Shown here: positions 1 through 8,776 of the stretch, in pieces
How the letters are laid out: each line of letters starts with the position of its first letter
How positions within the stretch are numbered: the stretch's first letter is position 1
Source of the DNA: CAZKWG01 sp964615375
Lineage (GTDB): Bacteria > Myxococcota_A > UBA796 > CAZKWG01
Direction of reading: 5' to 3'
Assembly (NCBI GenBank): GCA_964615375.1
Contig: CAZTOW010000012.1
Location: 1-64,000 of the forward strand
Length of the DNA stretch: 64,000 nt
Notes under the pieces: model-generated
Database searches by the model: none
The model's input: the letters and a program-made list of their open reading frames with translations, nothing else
Told to the model about the DNA's origin: nothing
Position numbers and translations under genes: made by a program

Positions 1-182
1 CAAGGCGCATGCCCGACCATCCTCCTCCCGCGTCAGCGGGGGGAGGTGCCGGCGAAGCCGGCGGAGGGGGGGGCGTGTCGGAGTCCCCCCCTCCGGCCCT
101 CCGGGCCACCTCCCCCCGCTGGCGCGGGAGGAGGATCAAAGCTGCAATTCCATGGCGCTTTCGTCGTAAAAGAGCCGCACCC
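1..182 (-). repeat. Palindromic MITE-like repeat, copy 1 (cut by window edge)
   Basis: Read on the minus strand, this segment matches 32430..32612 almost base for base. It starts with the terminal sequence GGGTGCGGCTC (complement at 172..182), runs through a TTTACGACGA stretch, then a series of nested G/C palindromes, including a CCGGCTTCGCCGG hairpin and two CCTCCC...GGGAGG stems. The other terminus of copy 2 would lie beyond position 1, so this copy is incomplete in the window. It encodes no protein. A non-autonomous mobile palindrome is the best reading; a structured RNA is possible. Confidence 0.8.
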
Positions 183-411
183 AAGAAGGTTCCGACGGAC
201 TGAATCCGCGGCGAGATTCCGATATTTGTCGGCTGCTTCAGCGCGGAGCCCGCTGAGTTCGCAGAGCTCGCGGAGGCCTGCGCGAGCGAGGGCGAGGCGG
301 GTTGGGAGCTCGTCGCCGCGCTCGGGGTGGGGGAGGGGGCGTCGCCATCTGGGGGCGGTGAGCTTGCGACGTCGGGGGCAGGCGCGGATAGATCCCCGGT
401 GGAGGTCGCCC
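183..411. other. Non-coding stretch upstream of the FAD monooxygenase
   Basis: No convincing gene is seen. An open frame continues through this stretch into the monooxygenase, but it starts inside the palindromic repeat and lacks protein-like composition. A GGAGG at 401..405 serves the ATG at 412. A short AT-richer patch near 215..230 could belong to a promoter, but no clear -35/-10 pair is visible. Confidence 0.5.
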
Positions 412-1872
412 ATGTCCGAGCACGCGGTGGTGATCGTCGGCGCGGGGCCGACGGGGATGATGCTGGCGGGGGAGCTGGCGCTGGCGGGGGTGGAGGTGGT
501 GATCCTCGAGCGGCGCTCGAACCAGGAGATCGTGGGGACGCGGGCGCTGGGCCAGAACGCGCGGACCATCGAGGTGCTGGACCAGCGTGGGATCGCGGGG
601 CGGTTCCTGGGCGCGGGCCTGGCGATGCAGGTCGGGGGCTTCGCCTGGATGCCGCTGGACATCAGCGACCTGCCCGTGCGCCACCCCTACGGCCTCGCGC
701 TCAAGCAGAGCCGCTTCGAGGAGATCCTGGCGGAGTGGGTGCGCGAGCTGGGGGTGCCGACCCTCCACGGCGTCGAGGTGACGGGCTTCGCCCAGGACGA
801 GGCGGGCGTCACGGTGGAGGTCGCCGGCGGGCCCGCCCTCCGCGCCCGGTATCTGGTGGGCTGCGACGGGGGGCGCAGCCTGGTGCGCAAGACGGCGGGG
901 ATCGCGTTCCCGGGCTCCGACGCGACGATGAGCTTCCTCCTGGCGGAGGCCGAGATGGACGCCGCCCCGCCCTGGGGCCTGCACCGTGACACCGTCGGGG
1001 TGCTGGCCTTCGGCAAGGCCGAGGACGGCCGGTCCGTGCGCATGGTGGTGCGCGAGGAGCGCGTGGGGAGCAAGGGCCCGCCCACCCGCGAGGACCTGAG
1101 GGCCACGCTGATCGCGAAGTACGGCACCGACTTCGGCCTGCACGAGCCCGCGTGGATCTCGCGCTTCACCGACGCGACGCGGCAGGCGGCCACCTACCGC
1201 GACCGGCGCGTGCTCCTGGCGGGCGACGCGGCCCACGTTCACGCCCCGCTGGGCGGCCTCGGCCTCAACCTGGGCGTGCAGGACGCCGTGAACCTCGGCT
1301 GGAAGCTGGCGAGCGTGGTGAACGGCGCGGCCCCGGAGAGCCTGCTCGACACCTACCAGGCCGAGCGCCACCCGGTCGGCGCCCGCGTGCTGCAGATGTC
1401 GATGGCCCAGGTCCCGCTGATGCGCTCCGACGATCGCGTCGAGGCCCTCCGCGCCGTGCTGGCTGAGCTCCTGCGCCTGGGCGAGGCCCGCACCTTCCTC
1501 GGCGCGCAGATGTCCGGCCTCGACGTCCGTTACGAGCTCGGCGGCGCGCACCCGCTCGTCGGCCGCGCCATGCCCGACCTCGACCTCGTCACCCCCGAGG
1601 GCGAGGCGCGCGTGTACACGTTGCTCCACGCCGCGCGGCCCGTGCTCCTGGAGCTCGGCGAGGCGTCCGCGCTCGAGCTCGGCGCCTGGCGGGGGAGGGT
1701 CCGGCAGGTGCGGGCCCGCTACAACGGAGAGTGGAGGCTCGTGGGCGCGGGGGTCGTGTCGGCGCCGGTCGCGGCGCTGATCCGCCCCGATGGGCACGTC
1801 GCCTGGGTGAGCGAGGACGGGACGGACGCGGGGCTGGCCGACGCGCTGCAGCGCTGGTTCGGGGCGCCGTAG
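412..1872 (+). CDS. FAD-dependent aromatic monooxygenase (class A flavoprotein)
   Basis: This 486-residue protein has the hallmarks of the PHBH/PheA/MhqA hydroxylase family, which uses NAD(P)H and O2 to hydroxylate aromatic or polyketide substrates. The N-terminus carries the FAD dinucleotide motif GAGPTG. A DG motif (CDGGRSLVRK) sits near residue 152. The GD motif LLAGDAAHVHAPLGGLG near residue 267 binds the FAD ribityl chain. The C-terminal ~100 residues fit the thioredoxin-like domain of the longer family members. The ATG at 412 is preceded by GGAGG six bases upstream; the open frame extends further up but only through repeat DNA. The substrate cannot be told, and no biosynthetic partner is adjacent. 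Confidence 0.9.
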   Translation: MSEHAVVIVGAGPTGMMLAGELALAGVEVVILERRSNQEIVGTRALGQNARTIEVLDQRGIAGRFLGAGLAMQVGGFAWMPLDISDLPVRHPYGLALKQSRFEEILAEWVRELGVPTLHGVEVTGFAQDEAGVTVEVAGGPALRARYLVGCDGGRSLVRKTAGIAFPGSDATMSFLLAEAEMDAAPPWGLHRDTVGVLAFGKAEDGRSVRMVVREERVGSKGPPTREDLRATLIAKYGTDFGLHEPAWISRFTDATRQAATYRDRRVLLAGDAAHVHAPLGGLGLNLGVQDAVNLGWKLASVVNGAAPESLLDTYQAERHPVGARVLQMSMAQVPLMRSDDRVEALRAVLAELLRLGEARTFLGAQMSGLDVRYELGGAHPLVGRAMPDLDLVTPEGEARVYTLLHAARPVLLELGEASALELGAWRGRVRQVRARYNGEWRLVGAGVVSAPVAALIRPDGHVAWVSEDGTDAGLADALQRWFGAP

Positions 1873-1940
1873 ACATTCGCGCGCCCCGGCCAGGGGTGGC
1901 TCTGCCCCGTTCGACGCGGTAAACTGGCCTGGGAGGCTCC

Positions 1941-3716
1941 ATGACGCTCGCCCTGCTCTCGCTGCTCGGCTGCGAGCCGACCACCGGCAAGGTCCCCGGC
2001 GTGGTCGACAGCGCCCTCGACACCGCCAGCCCCCAGGACAGCCAGCCCTCCGAGGACCCCGACCCCGCGATCGAGCCCGTCCCCGGCACGGATCTGGACG
2101 ACGAGGGCTGCCCCACGCTCTACCAGCAGGACCGCCTCCCCGTCTTCGAGCTGGAGATCACCGAGGAGGACTGGGCGGCCTTGGAGGCTGACTACAGCAC
2201 GGGCGTCGAGCAGTACCACCCGACGACCTTCCTCTACCGGAACGCCTCCGGCGGCGAGCTGCGCGTCGAGGACGCCAGCGTGCGCCTGCGCGGCAACCCC
2301 GGCTTCTCCTGGATCGGCGAGAAGATGCAGTTCGGGATCGCGTTCAACGAGGAGGACCCGGAGGGGCGCTTCCTCGGGCTGCGCCACCTGAGCCTGGACG
2401 CCGTCTGGTACGAGCCGTCCATGCTGCGCGACCGGCTGGCCTACGCCTACCTGCGCCGCCTGGGCGTGCCCGCCCCCTGCGCCAACAACGCGGAGCTCTG
2501 GGTGAACGGCGCCTATTACGGTCTCTACAAGAATGTAGAGTACCCCGACCGGGAGTGGGTGGAGCGCGTCTTCGGCGACGACGACGCGACGGGCGTGCTG
2601 TGGAAGTACGGCAGCGATCCGACCGTCAACGCCGAGAGCGCCGACGCCGCGCACATGGCCGAGTTCTGGGCCAACACCAGCGTCGCCTGGCAGGAGGCTC
2701 ACACCGACCTGGACGCCAACGTGCTGGAGTGGGCGGGGGAGGTCGTGCTCCCGCAGAACGACGGCTACTGGTGCTGCAACCACAACTTCTACTTGTATGA
2801 GCACCCCACGCGCGGCATCCTGTTCCTGCCCTGGGACATGGACTTCGCGTTTGACGACACGCCCTACTTCGCCGACCCCAACACCTTCTATCGTGACTCC
2901 AACTACCAGCCGCACCTGGACGCCGTCAGCGCCGACCCCACCTGGGGCCCGGTCTTCCTGTCCGCGCTGCGGGAGGCGGTGGACGCCTATGACCCCGACC
3001 TGATGCAGGGCTGGCTGGACGAGTGGCAGGCGCAGATCGCGGCCTCCCACGCGGCCGATCCCCACACGCCCCACTCGGTGCAGACCCAACAGGACGCCTA
3101 CGAGAGGTTGCGCGCCTATCTGCGCAACCGCCACGCCTGGATGGACGCCTGGGTGCGCTGTCGAGAGGGCGAGGGGGACGGGGACGGCGACGGCGTCGGC
3201 CCCTGCTCTGACTGCGACGACGCGGACGCCAGCATCTACCCCGGGGCGACGGAGACCTGCGACGGACGCGACACCGACTGCGACGGGCTCGTGGACGACG
3301 CGCTCGGCTGCGACACCTGCGACGCCTACAGCTTCGAGTCCGGCGAGTTCCGTCTCTGCACGACGCCGATGAGCTGGGAGGACGCGCAGGCCGCCTGCGA
3401 GGCCGAGGGGGGCGAGCTCGGGTTCCCTCTCAGCTCTGGCGAGTGGTACGTGTACTGGTTGCACCAGTACTGGCAGGAGCTCGCCTGGCTCGGCGTCAGC
3501 ACCTGGTGGCTCGGGGCCACCGACGCGGCCAGTGAGGGGACCTGGCTCACGCCGAGCGGAGAGCCCGCTTCCCCCTGGGCGAGCTGGGGCGCGGGCACCC
3601 CCAACGGCGGCGCCTCCGAGCAGTGCGCCATGACCAGCCCGTACACCTGGACCTGGGACGACGCGGACTGCGCGCTGGAGAAGCCCGCGTTCTGCCGGGT
3701 GGAGCTGGGGCCTTGA
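1941..3716 (+). CDS. CotH-like kinase lipoprotein with MopE motif and C-type lectin domain
   Basis: This 591-residue lipoprotein (lipobox LLGC, Cys at residue 11) has three modules. Residues ~50-410 match the CotH family: the motif VNGAYYGLYKNVE and the metal-binding LPWDMDFAF correspond to the kinase-like core of spore-coat CotH. Residues ~420-455 carry a MopE-type acidic loop (CSDCDD...YPGA...CDGRDTDCDG). The last ~130 residues look like a C-type lectin fold, with WLGATD, WDDADC and paired cysteines. SD GGGAGG precedes the ATG. CotH proteins can phosphorylate proteins or act as surface proteins; which applies here is unknown. It probably faces the periplasm or cell surface. Confidence 0.8.
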   Translation: MTLALLSLLGCEPTTGKVPGVVDSALDTASPQDSQPSEDPDPAIEPVPGTDLDDEGCPTLYQQDRLPVFELEITEEDWAALEADYSTGVEQYHPTTFLYRNASGGELRVEDASVRLRGNPGFSWIGEKMQFGIAFNEEDPEGRFLGLRHLSLDAVWYEPSMLRDRLAYAYLRRLGVPAPCANNAELWVNGAYYGLYKNVEYPDREWVERVFGDDDATGVLWKYGSDPTVNAESADAAHMAEFWANTSVAWQEAHTDLDANVLEWAGEVVLPQNDGYWCCNHNFYLYEHPTRGILFLPWDMDFAFDDTPYFADPNTFYRDSNYQPHLDAVSADPTWGPVFLSALREAVDAYDPDLMQGWLDEWQAQIAASHAADPHTPHSVQTQQDAYERLRAYLRNRHAWMDAWVRCREGEGDGDGDGVGPCSDCDDADASIYPGATETCDGRDTDCDGLVDDALGCDTCDAYSFESGEFRLCTTPMSWEDAQAACEAEGGELGFPLSSGEWYVYWLHQYWQELAWLGVSTWWLGATDAASEGTWLTPSGEPASPWASWGAGTPNGGASEQCAMTSPYTWTWDDADCALEKPAFCRVELGP

Positions 3717-3731
3717 GCCGTGGATCAGCCC

Positions 3732-4262
3732 TCACCGAGGCCGGATCCGCACCACGCGCGTCCCCGCGACCAGATCGTGCAGACAGCGGCGGTCCTTGCG
3801 GAAGATGAACAGGCTGTCGAGAATCAGCGCGGGCAGCGGCAGCAGCCCGCAAGAGGCCGCGCTCAGCACCCAGTACACCAGGAGCGGCAGCAGACCGCGC
3901 AACAGGAGCCGGTTCCCGGGCTTCTCTTCGCCCAGGATGTCTACGACCTGGAGCCCCAGGAGCCGCTTCCCCACGCTCTGCCCGGAGCGCCAGAGCAGGT
4001 AGAGCTGAAGGACCTGCCAGAGCGCGTAGGGCGCGATCAGGAGGGGCAAGGCGGCGTCGCTCGCGTCGAACACGTCGTTGGTGAGCCTCCACTCGCCCAC
4101 CTGCGAAGAGGCGAACATGCTCCCGATCGCCGCCAGGCTCGCGCCGCCCATGTCCACGAGCGCGGCCAGGAGCCGCTCCCCCCGGCTCGCCAGCTCGGAC
4201 AGATCGGGCTCGGGATCGGCCAGGACCGCCAGCGGAGGCTGATAGGGGTTGTGCTCGGCCAT
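3732..4262 (-). CDS. RDD family membrane protein
   Basis: This 176-residue protein has the RDD-family pattern. An Arg and Asp occur in the first helix (RLLAALVDM), GQSVGKRLLGLQVV is the conserved loop, and RRCLHDLVAGTRVV is the C-terminal signature. Three to four hydrophobic segments are visible. RDD proteins are mostly uncharacterised; some have been linked to ion exchange. It is convergent with the CotH-like gene (15 bp apart) and divergent from the next lipoprotein gene. Confidence 0.85.
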   Translation of the reverse strand: MAEHNPYQPPLAVLADPEPDLSELASRGERLLAALVDMGGASLAAIGSMFASSQVGEWRLTNDVFDASDAALPLLIAPYALWQVLQLYLLWRSGQSVGKRLLGLQVVDILGEEKPGNRLLLRGLLPLLVYWVLSAASCGLLPLPALILDSLFIFRKDRRCLHDLVAGTRVVRIRPR

Positions 4263-4314
4263 GACGCATCATAGCCCAGATGCATCGAGGCCCTCGTCGC
4301 CCGGGGAGGTCGTC

Positions 4315-5388
4315 ATGCTCACCATCCTCTTCTTCGCCTGCCACGCTGACGGCCCCGCGGTCGTCTCCGCCGAGGAGCTGGGCATCGTCAGCCAGAGCGA
4401 GGCCATCCAGGGGCGCGACGGCGGTCAGAGCGCGCGGCTGTGGGGGCGCTCGGTCTGGACCTACGGCGACACCGTGCTGAACGTGAACGACGTGGACGGA
4501 CGGAACTGGCACCACAACTCGGTGTCCTGGACCGAGGATCTGGACGCCACCGACGGCGTGGACGATCTCACCGAGCCCCTGGACGAGGTCGGCGCGCCCG
4601 CCTACCTCATCGCCCCCACCGACGACGAGCGCACGTTGAACGAGGCCCACTGGGACGACGGCGACTGCGAGGAGCCCTGCGGCGCCCGCTGGGCCGTCTG
4701 GCCCGGCAGCCCCGTCTGGGACGAGCAGAACCAGCGCGCGATCCTGTTCTATGGCCTCATCTACGCCGAGCCCGGGGACTTCAATTTCGAGGGGAAGGGG
4801 AGCTCCATCGCCCTCTGGACCGACCCCGACGGCCCCGCCGAGCGCCCCACCATCGGCCGCGTCGCCGATCATCCGGACCTGATCTGGGCCGAGGACGAGG
4901 GCGAGCTCGGCAACGGCTCCGCCATCGAGGACGGCTACCTCTACACCTTCTCCTGCCCGCAGCGCGGGTGGAGCCGACCCTGCGGGCTCGCCCGCGCGCC
5001 CCTGGATGACGTGCAGGATCACGACGCCTGGCGCTTCTGGGATGGCCGGGCCTGGGGCGAGGACATGGACGCGGCCGAGGGCCTCTTCGACGGCGCGCCC
5101 ATCCTCTCCCTCGACTACAACCCCTACCTGAATTCCTGGCTCGTGGTGTACTCGCCCACGCTGAGCAGCCAGATCGTCGCGCGCACCGCGCCCGAGCTCA
5201 CCGGCCCCTGGTCGCGCGAGGCCGTGCTCTACGAGCCCACCGGCGCGGACGAGGACCCCTACGACGCCGTCGCCCACGCCGAGCTCGCCGAGGACGACGG
5301 GCGCGTGATCTACGTCACCTGGTCGCGGAGCAACGGGGTCGGCTGGTTCGGGACGGAGTTCGCGCTGCTGCGGGTGGAATTCGAGTGA
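4315..5388 (+). CDS. DUF4185-like lipoprotein
   Basis: This is a 357-residue secreted protein beginning MLTILFFAC, a very short lipobox with Cys at residue 9. The body has repeated motifs (VWTYGDTVLN, LWTDPDGPAERPT, GNGSAIEDGYLYTFSC, YNPYLNSWLVVYS) typical of five-bladed propeller proteins of the DUF4185/glycoside-hydrolase type. The start is set by GGGGAGG just upstream; an upstream in-frame ATG at 4249 would add a non-hydrophobic leader. Function is unknown; a role at the surface on carbohydrate is a guess from the fold. Confidence 0.7.
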   Translation: MLTILFFACHADGPAVVSAEELGIVSQSEAIQGRDGGQSARLWGRSVWTYGDTVLNVNDVDGRNWHHNSVSWTEDLDATDGVDDLTEPLDEVGAPAYLIAPTDDERTLNEAHWDDGDCEEPCGARWAVWPGSPVWDEQNQRAILFYGLIYAEPGDFNFEGKGSSIALWTDPDGPAERPTIGRVADHPDLIWAEDEGELGNGSAIEDGYLYTFSCPQRGWSRPCGLARAPLDDVQDHDAWRFWDGRAWGEDMDAAEGLFDGAPILSLDYNPYLNSWLVVYSPTLSSQIVARTAPELTGPWSREAVLYEPTGADEDPYDAVAHAELAEDDGRVIYVTWSRSNGVGWFGTEFALLRVEFE

Positions 5389-5565
5389 GGGGCGCTCCTG
5401 TCGGTCTCTGGGGTTGGCTGATGGCTGAGGTTCTGGTGAGTGTTCTGTCGTGGAAGTGTGCTTTAAAGAAGTAAGATCGCCATACGGCCATACGGTGTCA
5501 GGTTGTTCTCATTTCATTTTTCCTGCTTCTTGAACTCTCGCGACGCGCCTGGCATGTAAGGAGCG
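5389..5565. promoter_or_regulatory. AT-richer leader of the HNH nuclease gene
   Basis: This stretch is clearly less G+C-rich than its surroundings (for example CTTTAAAGAAGTAAGATC and CTCATTTCATTTTTCCTGC). A direct repeat of CCATACGG lies near 5480-5495. AAGGAG lies just before the ATG at 5566. It probably carries the promoter of the nuclease gene. No confident -35/-10 pair can be named. Confidence 0.4.
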
Positions 5566-6606
5566 ATGAGCTCTCGCCTCTCCGCCGTCCTCGACCTCGA
5601 CCTCGCGCAGGCTCGCGCACAATGGGAGCGGGTGCGCGCGCGCGAGCGACGGTCGCGGCAGGAGCCCTTCCTGCCGATCGAGGTGATCCTCTGCTACGGC
5701 CTGTTCCGGTTGATCGACCCCCACCGCTTCGGCGGGAGCAACATCGGGTCCATCCCCGCAGAGGTGGCCGCCCTGGCCTCCACCCTGCAACGGTCCCCAG
5801 GGTCGCTCACCAACAAGATGTTGAACCTGGATGGATCGCGGCCGAACGCGGCGAAGGACGAGCCCGAGCTCTTCCTCCGCCTGTCGGTCGAGCCCGATCG
5901 CTTCGCGGCCCTCTACCTGTTGGTGATCCACGCCGCGCGCGAGGCCGGCCTCGACGAGCGCCAGGTCCCCGACCTGCTGGAGGGCCTGGAGGTAGACGAG
6001 ATCCCGATGCTCGGGCAGGACGAGCTCGGGAGCCGCGAGCTCGCCCTGATCGCCGATGAGCAGCGCGACGAGATCCAACGGATACACACAGACTTCGATC
6101 TCCCTGAACCTGCGACGACGCGGATCGTCGAGCAGCGTGTCCGCCTCGGCCAGCACCGCTTCGCGACGGCGGTGCTGCGGAACTATGACCATCGCTGCGC
6201 GTTCTGCGGCTTCGCCCCCAGGCGCCTGGCGCGCCATCGGATGCTGGTCGCCTCCCACATCAAGCCCTGGGCGGTCAGCAGCCCGCGCGAGCGTCTCGAC
6301 GTCCGCAACGGCATCGCCGCCTGTCCGATGCACGACAGCGCCTTCGACTCGGGGTTGATCACGGTCAATGGCGGCCTGCGCGTTCACCGCGCCGATCTGC
6401 TGGATCGCAGCATCCTGGAGGACGCCAGAGTCGGGTACTACTTCGAGGAGCCCGCTCTCCAGGACCGGCTGCTCCTCCCCGAGGGAGGCCGACGGCCGGC
6501 GGACATCTATCTGAAGTACCACCGCGAGCAGCGCTTCCGCGGCAAGGCTGATTGGGAGCTCGCGAAGGCCGGTGTCCGCCCCCTGCGCCGCCCCCCCCAC
6601 CCCTGA
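5566..6606 (+). CDS. HNH endonuclease (HNH_2 type), solitary
   Basis: This is a 346-residue protein with a C-terminal HNH domain. CAFCG, then VASHIKPW, NGIAACPMHDSAFDSGLI and a downstream YHREQRF match the HNH_2 type seen in restriction-like nucleases (pattern SHIKPW...NG...HD.AFD). The first ~200 residues are helical and unrecognised; they may sense DNA or a partner. No methyltransferase or other restriction component lies next to it. The AT-richer leader suggests possible horizontal origin. AAGGAG supports the start. A defence role is inference only. Confidence 0.8.
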   Translation: MSSRLSAVLDLDLAQARAQWERVRARERRSRQEPFLPIEVILCYGLFRLIDPHRFGGSNIGSIPAEVAALASTLQRSPGSLTNKMLNLDGSRPNAAKDEPELFLRLSVEPDRFAALYLLVIHAAREAGLDERQVPDLLEGLEVDEIPMLGQDELGSRELALIADEQRDEIQRIHTDFDLPEPATTRIVEQRVRLGQHRFATAVLRNYDHRCAFCGFAPRRLARHRMLVASHIKPWAVSSPRERLDVRNGIAACPMHDSAFDSGLITVNGGLRVHRADLLDRSILEDARVGYYFEEPALQDRLLLPEGGRRPADIYLKYHREQRFRGKADWELAKAGVRPLRRPPHP

Positions 6607-6609
6607 CCC

Positions 6610-7779
6610 TCACCCCCGCCGCAGCCGTAGGATCACCGGCGTCGCCAGCACCGCCAACCCCGACGACAGCGCCAGCGCCACCGGCGCCCCCTGCCGCTCC
6701 CACAACCACCCCAGCAGGCTCCCCCCCGTCGCCGCCCCGAGCCCCTGCACCAGGTGGAAGACCCCAAACGCCGCGCCCCGCCGCTCCGCGGGCGCCGTGT
6801 CCGCGATCAGGCTGGACATCACCCCCTGCGTCAGCCCCATGTGCAGGCCCCAGAGCGCCACGCCGACGATGACGCCCGCGAGCCCCAGCGGCAGGGCGAG
6901 CGCCAGGTTGGCCAGGACGAAGCAGCCGAAGCCGGCGGCGATGACGGCGCTCCGCCCCACGCGGTCGGAGGCCCAGCCGGCGGGCCAGGAGGAGAGGGCG
7001 TAGACGGCGCTCATCTCGGCCAGGAGCAGGGGGGTGCCGACCTCGCCCAGGCCCGCCTCGATGCCGCGGACCAGCAGCATCCCCTCGCCGTAGCGGGCGA
7101 AGGCCAGGGCGCCGACGACGGCGATGGCCAGCCAGAAGCGCCCGCCCAGGCCGCCGAGGCCTCCCCAGGGGGCGCGCCGGCTGGGCGCCCGCGACTCGGG
7201 CTCGCGCACGCCCAGGACCAGGAGCGCGACCGCGAAGACGGCGGGGACCACCGCCCAGCCCAGGACGGCCCGCACGTCGCCGCCGCTGGCCAGCATGAGC
7301 GCGCTCGCCAGCACCGGCCCGCCGATGGCGCCGACGTTGTCCAGGCTCTGGCGCAGGCCGTAGGCCCTCCCCCGCAGCGCGGGCGGCGTGACGTCGGCCA
7401 CCAGCGCGTCCCGCGGCGCCCCGCGCACGCCCTTGCCCAGGCGGTCCAGGAACCGTGCCCCCAGCACGAGCCCCGGCGTCGTGGCGTAGGGGAAGAGCGG
7501 GCGCACCAGGGCGGAGAGCCCGTAGCCAGCGACGGCGACCCACTTCCGGTGCCCCAGCCGGTCAGAGAGCGCGCCGGAGAAGACCTTGACCAGGCTGGCC
7601 GTGCCCTCGGCGATCCCGTCGATGAGCCCGACCATGGCCGGCCCGGCGCCCAGCGGGCCCATCAGGAAGGCCGGCAGGACCGCGTGCATCATCTCGGTGC
7701 CCAGGTCCATGAACAGGCTGACCAGCCCCAGCACGATGACGGCGCGTGGGATCCGCGTCGAAGCCGTCTCTTCGCTCAC
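6610..7779 (-). CDS. MFS transporter
   Basis: This 389-residue integral membrane protein has about 12 hydrophobic segments. The major-facilitator loop motif SGALSDRLGHRKW (G...D..GRR type) sits between helices 2 and 3, and a second copy AGWASDRVGRSAV lies in the second half. FLDRLGKGVRGAPRDAL resembles drug/metabolite exporters of the YfcJ/MdfA-like groups. The start is a GTG that overlaps the stop of the epimerase gene by 4 bp (GTGA), so the two are probably translated together. The substrate is unknown. Confidence 0.9.
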   Translation of the reverse strand: MSEETASTRIPRAVIVLGLVSLFMDLGTEMMHAVLPAFLMGPLGAGPAMVGLIDGIAEGTASLVKVFSGALSDRLGHRKWVAVAGYGLSALVRPLFPYATTPGLVLGARFLDRLGKGVRGAPRDALVADVTPPALRGRAYGLRQSLDNVGAIGGPVLASALMLASGGDVRAVLGWAVVPAVFAVALLVLGVREPESRAPSRRAPWGGLGGLGGRFWLAIAVVGALAFARYGEGMLLVRGIEAGLGEVGTPLLLAEMSAVYALSSWPAGWASDRVGRSAVIAAGFGCFVLANLALALPLGLAGVIVGVALWGLHMGLTQGVMSSLIADTAPAERRGAAFGVFHLVQGLGAATGGSLLGWLWERQGAPVALALSSGLAVLATPVILRLRRG

Positions 7780-8666
7780 TCGAGCCCCTCCGCCGCCAGC
7801 CAGTCCAGCGCGTCCGCCAGGCCATCATCCAGCGAGGGCTGGGCGATCTCCCCCCAGAGCGAGCGCGCCAGGGAATGATCCCCGATCAGCGCCTCTATCT
7901 CGCCAGCCCGCCGAGGGAGCGCGCCCACCTGCACCAGTCCCGGGTCGGCGCCGGCCAGCCGGAAGACCCGCGCCACCACGTCGCGCACGCTGGCCACCTC
8001 GCCCCCGCCCAGGTTCAGCACCCGCCCCAGCGCGCCGGGGTGCGCGCCCGCCGCCACGATGCCCTCGGCCAGGGCGTCCATGTGGTTCCACTCGCGGAGC
8101 TGCGCCCCGTCGGTCATCGCGAAGGGCTCGCCGGCCAGGGCCGCGCGGGCGGCGCTGGCGATGACGCTCTGACGGTCGCCGGGCCCGTATCCGCGGAAGG
8201 GTCGTACAACCGTGGCTTGTAGTCCGGCGCTGCGGGTGAGCCCCAGCACCCAGGCCGTCGCCGCCACCTTCAGCGCCGAGTAGGGCGAGACCGGCTCCGG
8301 GGCCTGGTCCTCGCGGAAGGGCGGGGGCAGGGTGCCGTACTCCTCGCAGGTCCCCGCCGAGACCAGGCGCGCCCCCACCGCCAGGCAGGCCCGCGCCACC
8401 GCCGCCGTCCCGTCCAGGATGCCCGGCCGCAGGCGCTCGTAGAGGTGGGGGTCGCGGCGCAGGTCCACCGGGCTGGCCAGGTGGAAGACCACGGCGGGGC
8501 GCGTGGCGCCGATGACGGCCTCGGCCTCGTCGGGCAGGCTCATCGGGTGGGCGATGACGCCCTCGGGCGGCAGGCGCCGGCACCCGGTCCCGTGGACCTC
8601 GGCCCCGAGCTCCAGCAGCAGCCGCGCCACCGCCCCGCCGAGGAAGCCCGACGCGCCGGTGACCAT
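7776..8666 (-). CDS. NAD-dependent epimerase/dehydratase (extended SDR)
   Basis: This ~296-residue protein opens with MVTGASGFLGG, the Rossmann GxxGxxG of extended short-chain dehydrogenases. A later YSALKVAATAW supplies the active-site YxxxK, and VVRPFRGYGPGD is the family VxRP..YGP segment. It resembles sugar-nucleotide epimerases or GDP-mannose dehydratases. I place the start at the ATG at 8666; GTG codons at 8669 and 8708 are alternatives. It overlaps the MFS gene by 4 bp. An AT-rich dyad lies inside it at 8205..8221. Confidence 0.85.
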   Translation of the reverse strand: MVTGASGFLGGAVARLLLELGAEVHGTGCRRLPPEGVIAHPMSLPDEAEAVIGATRPAVVFHLASPVDLRRDPHLYERLRPGILDGTAAVARACLAVGARLVSAGTCEEYGTLPPPFREDQAPEPVSPYSALKVAATAWVLGLTRSAGLQATVVRPFRGYGPGDRQSVIASAARAALAGEPFAMTDGAQLREWNHMDALAEGIVAAGAHPGALGRVLNLGGGEVASVRDVVARVFRLAGADPGLVQVGALPRRAGEIEALIGDHSLARSLWGEIAQPSLDDGLADALDWLAAEGLE

Positions 8667-8776
8667 CACCCTGACCCCGAGCCATCGGGTGGCGGAAGCC
8701 CACTCCACTGGGTACGACTCCGCGCACGAGGATACACCCTCGAGGGTCGGGCTTCGCCGAAGCCCAGGAGGCGCCC

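Noticed and set aside
46..411. An N-terminal extension of the FAD monooxygenase through the repeat
   Set aside because: The extension is repeat-derived and low in complexity, whereas the ATG at 412 has a good Shine-Dalgarno and begins directly with the FAD-binding strand.
238..3464. Long minus-strand open frames opposite the monooxygenase and CotH-like genes
   Set aside because: Low-complexity Arg/Pro/Gly/His-rich products without motifs; the plus strand carries well-defined families.
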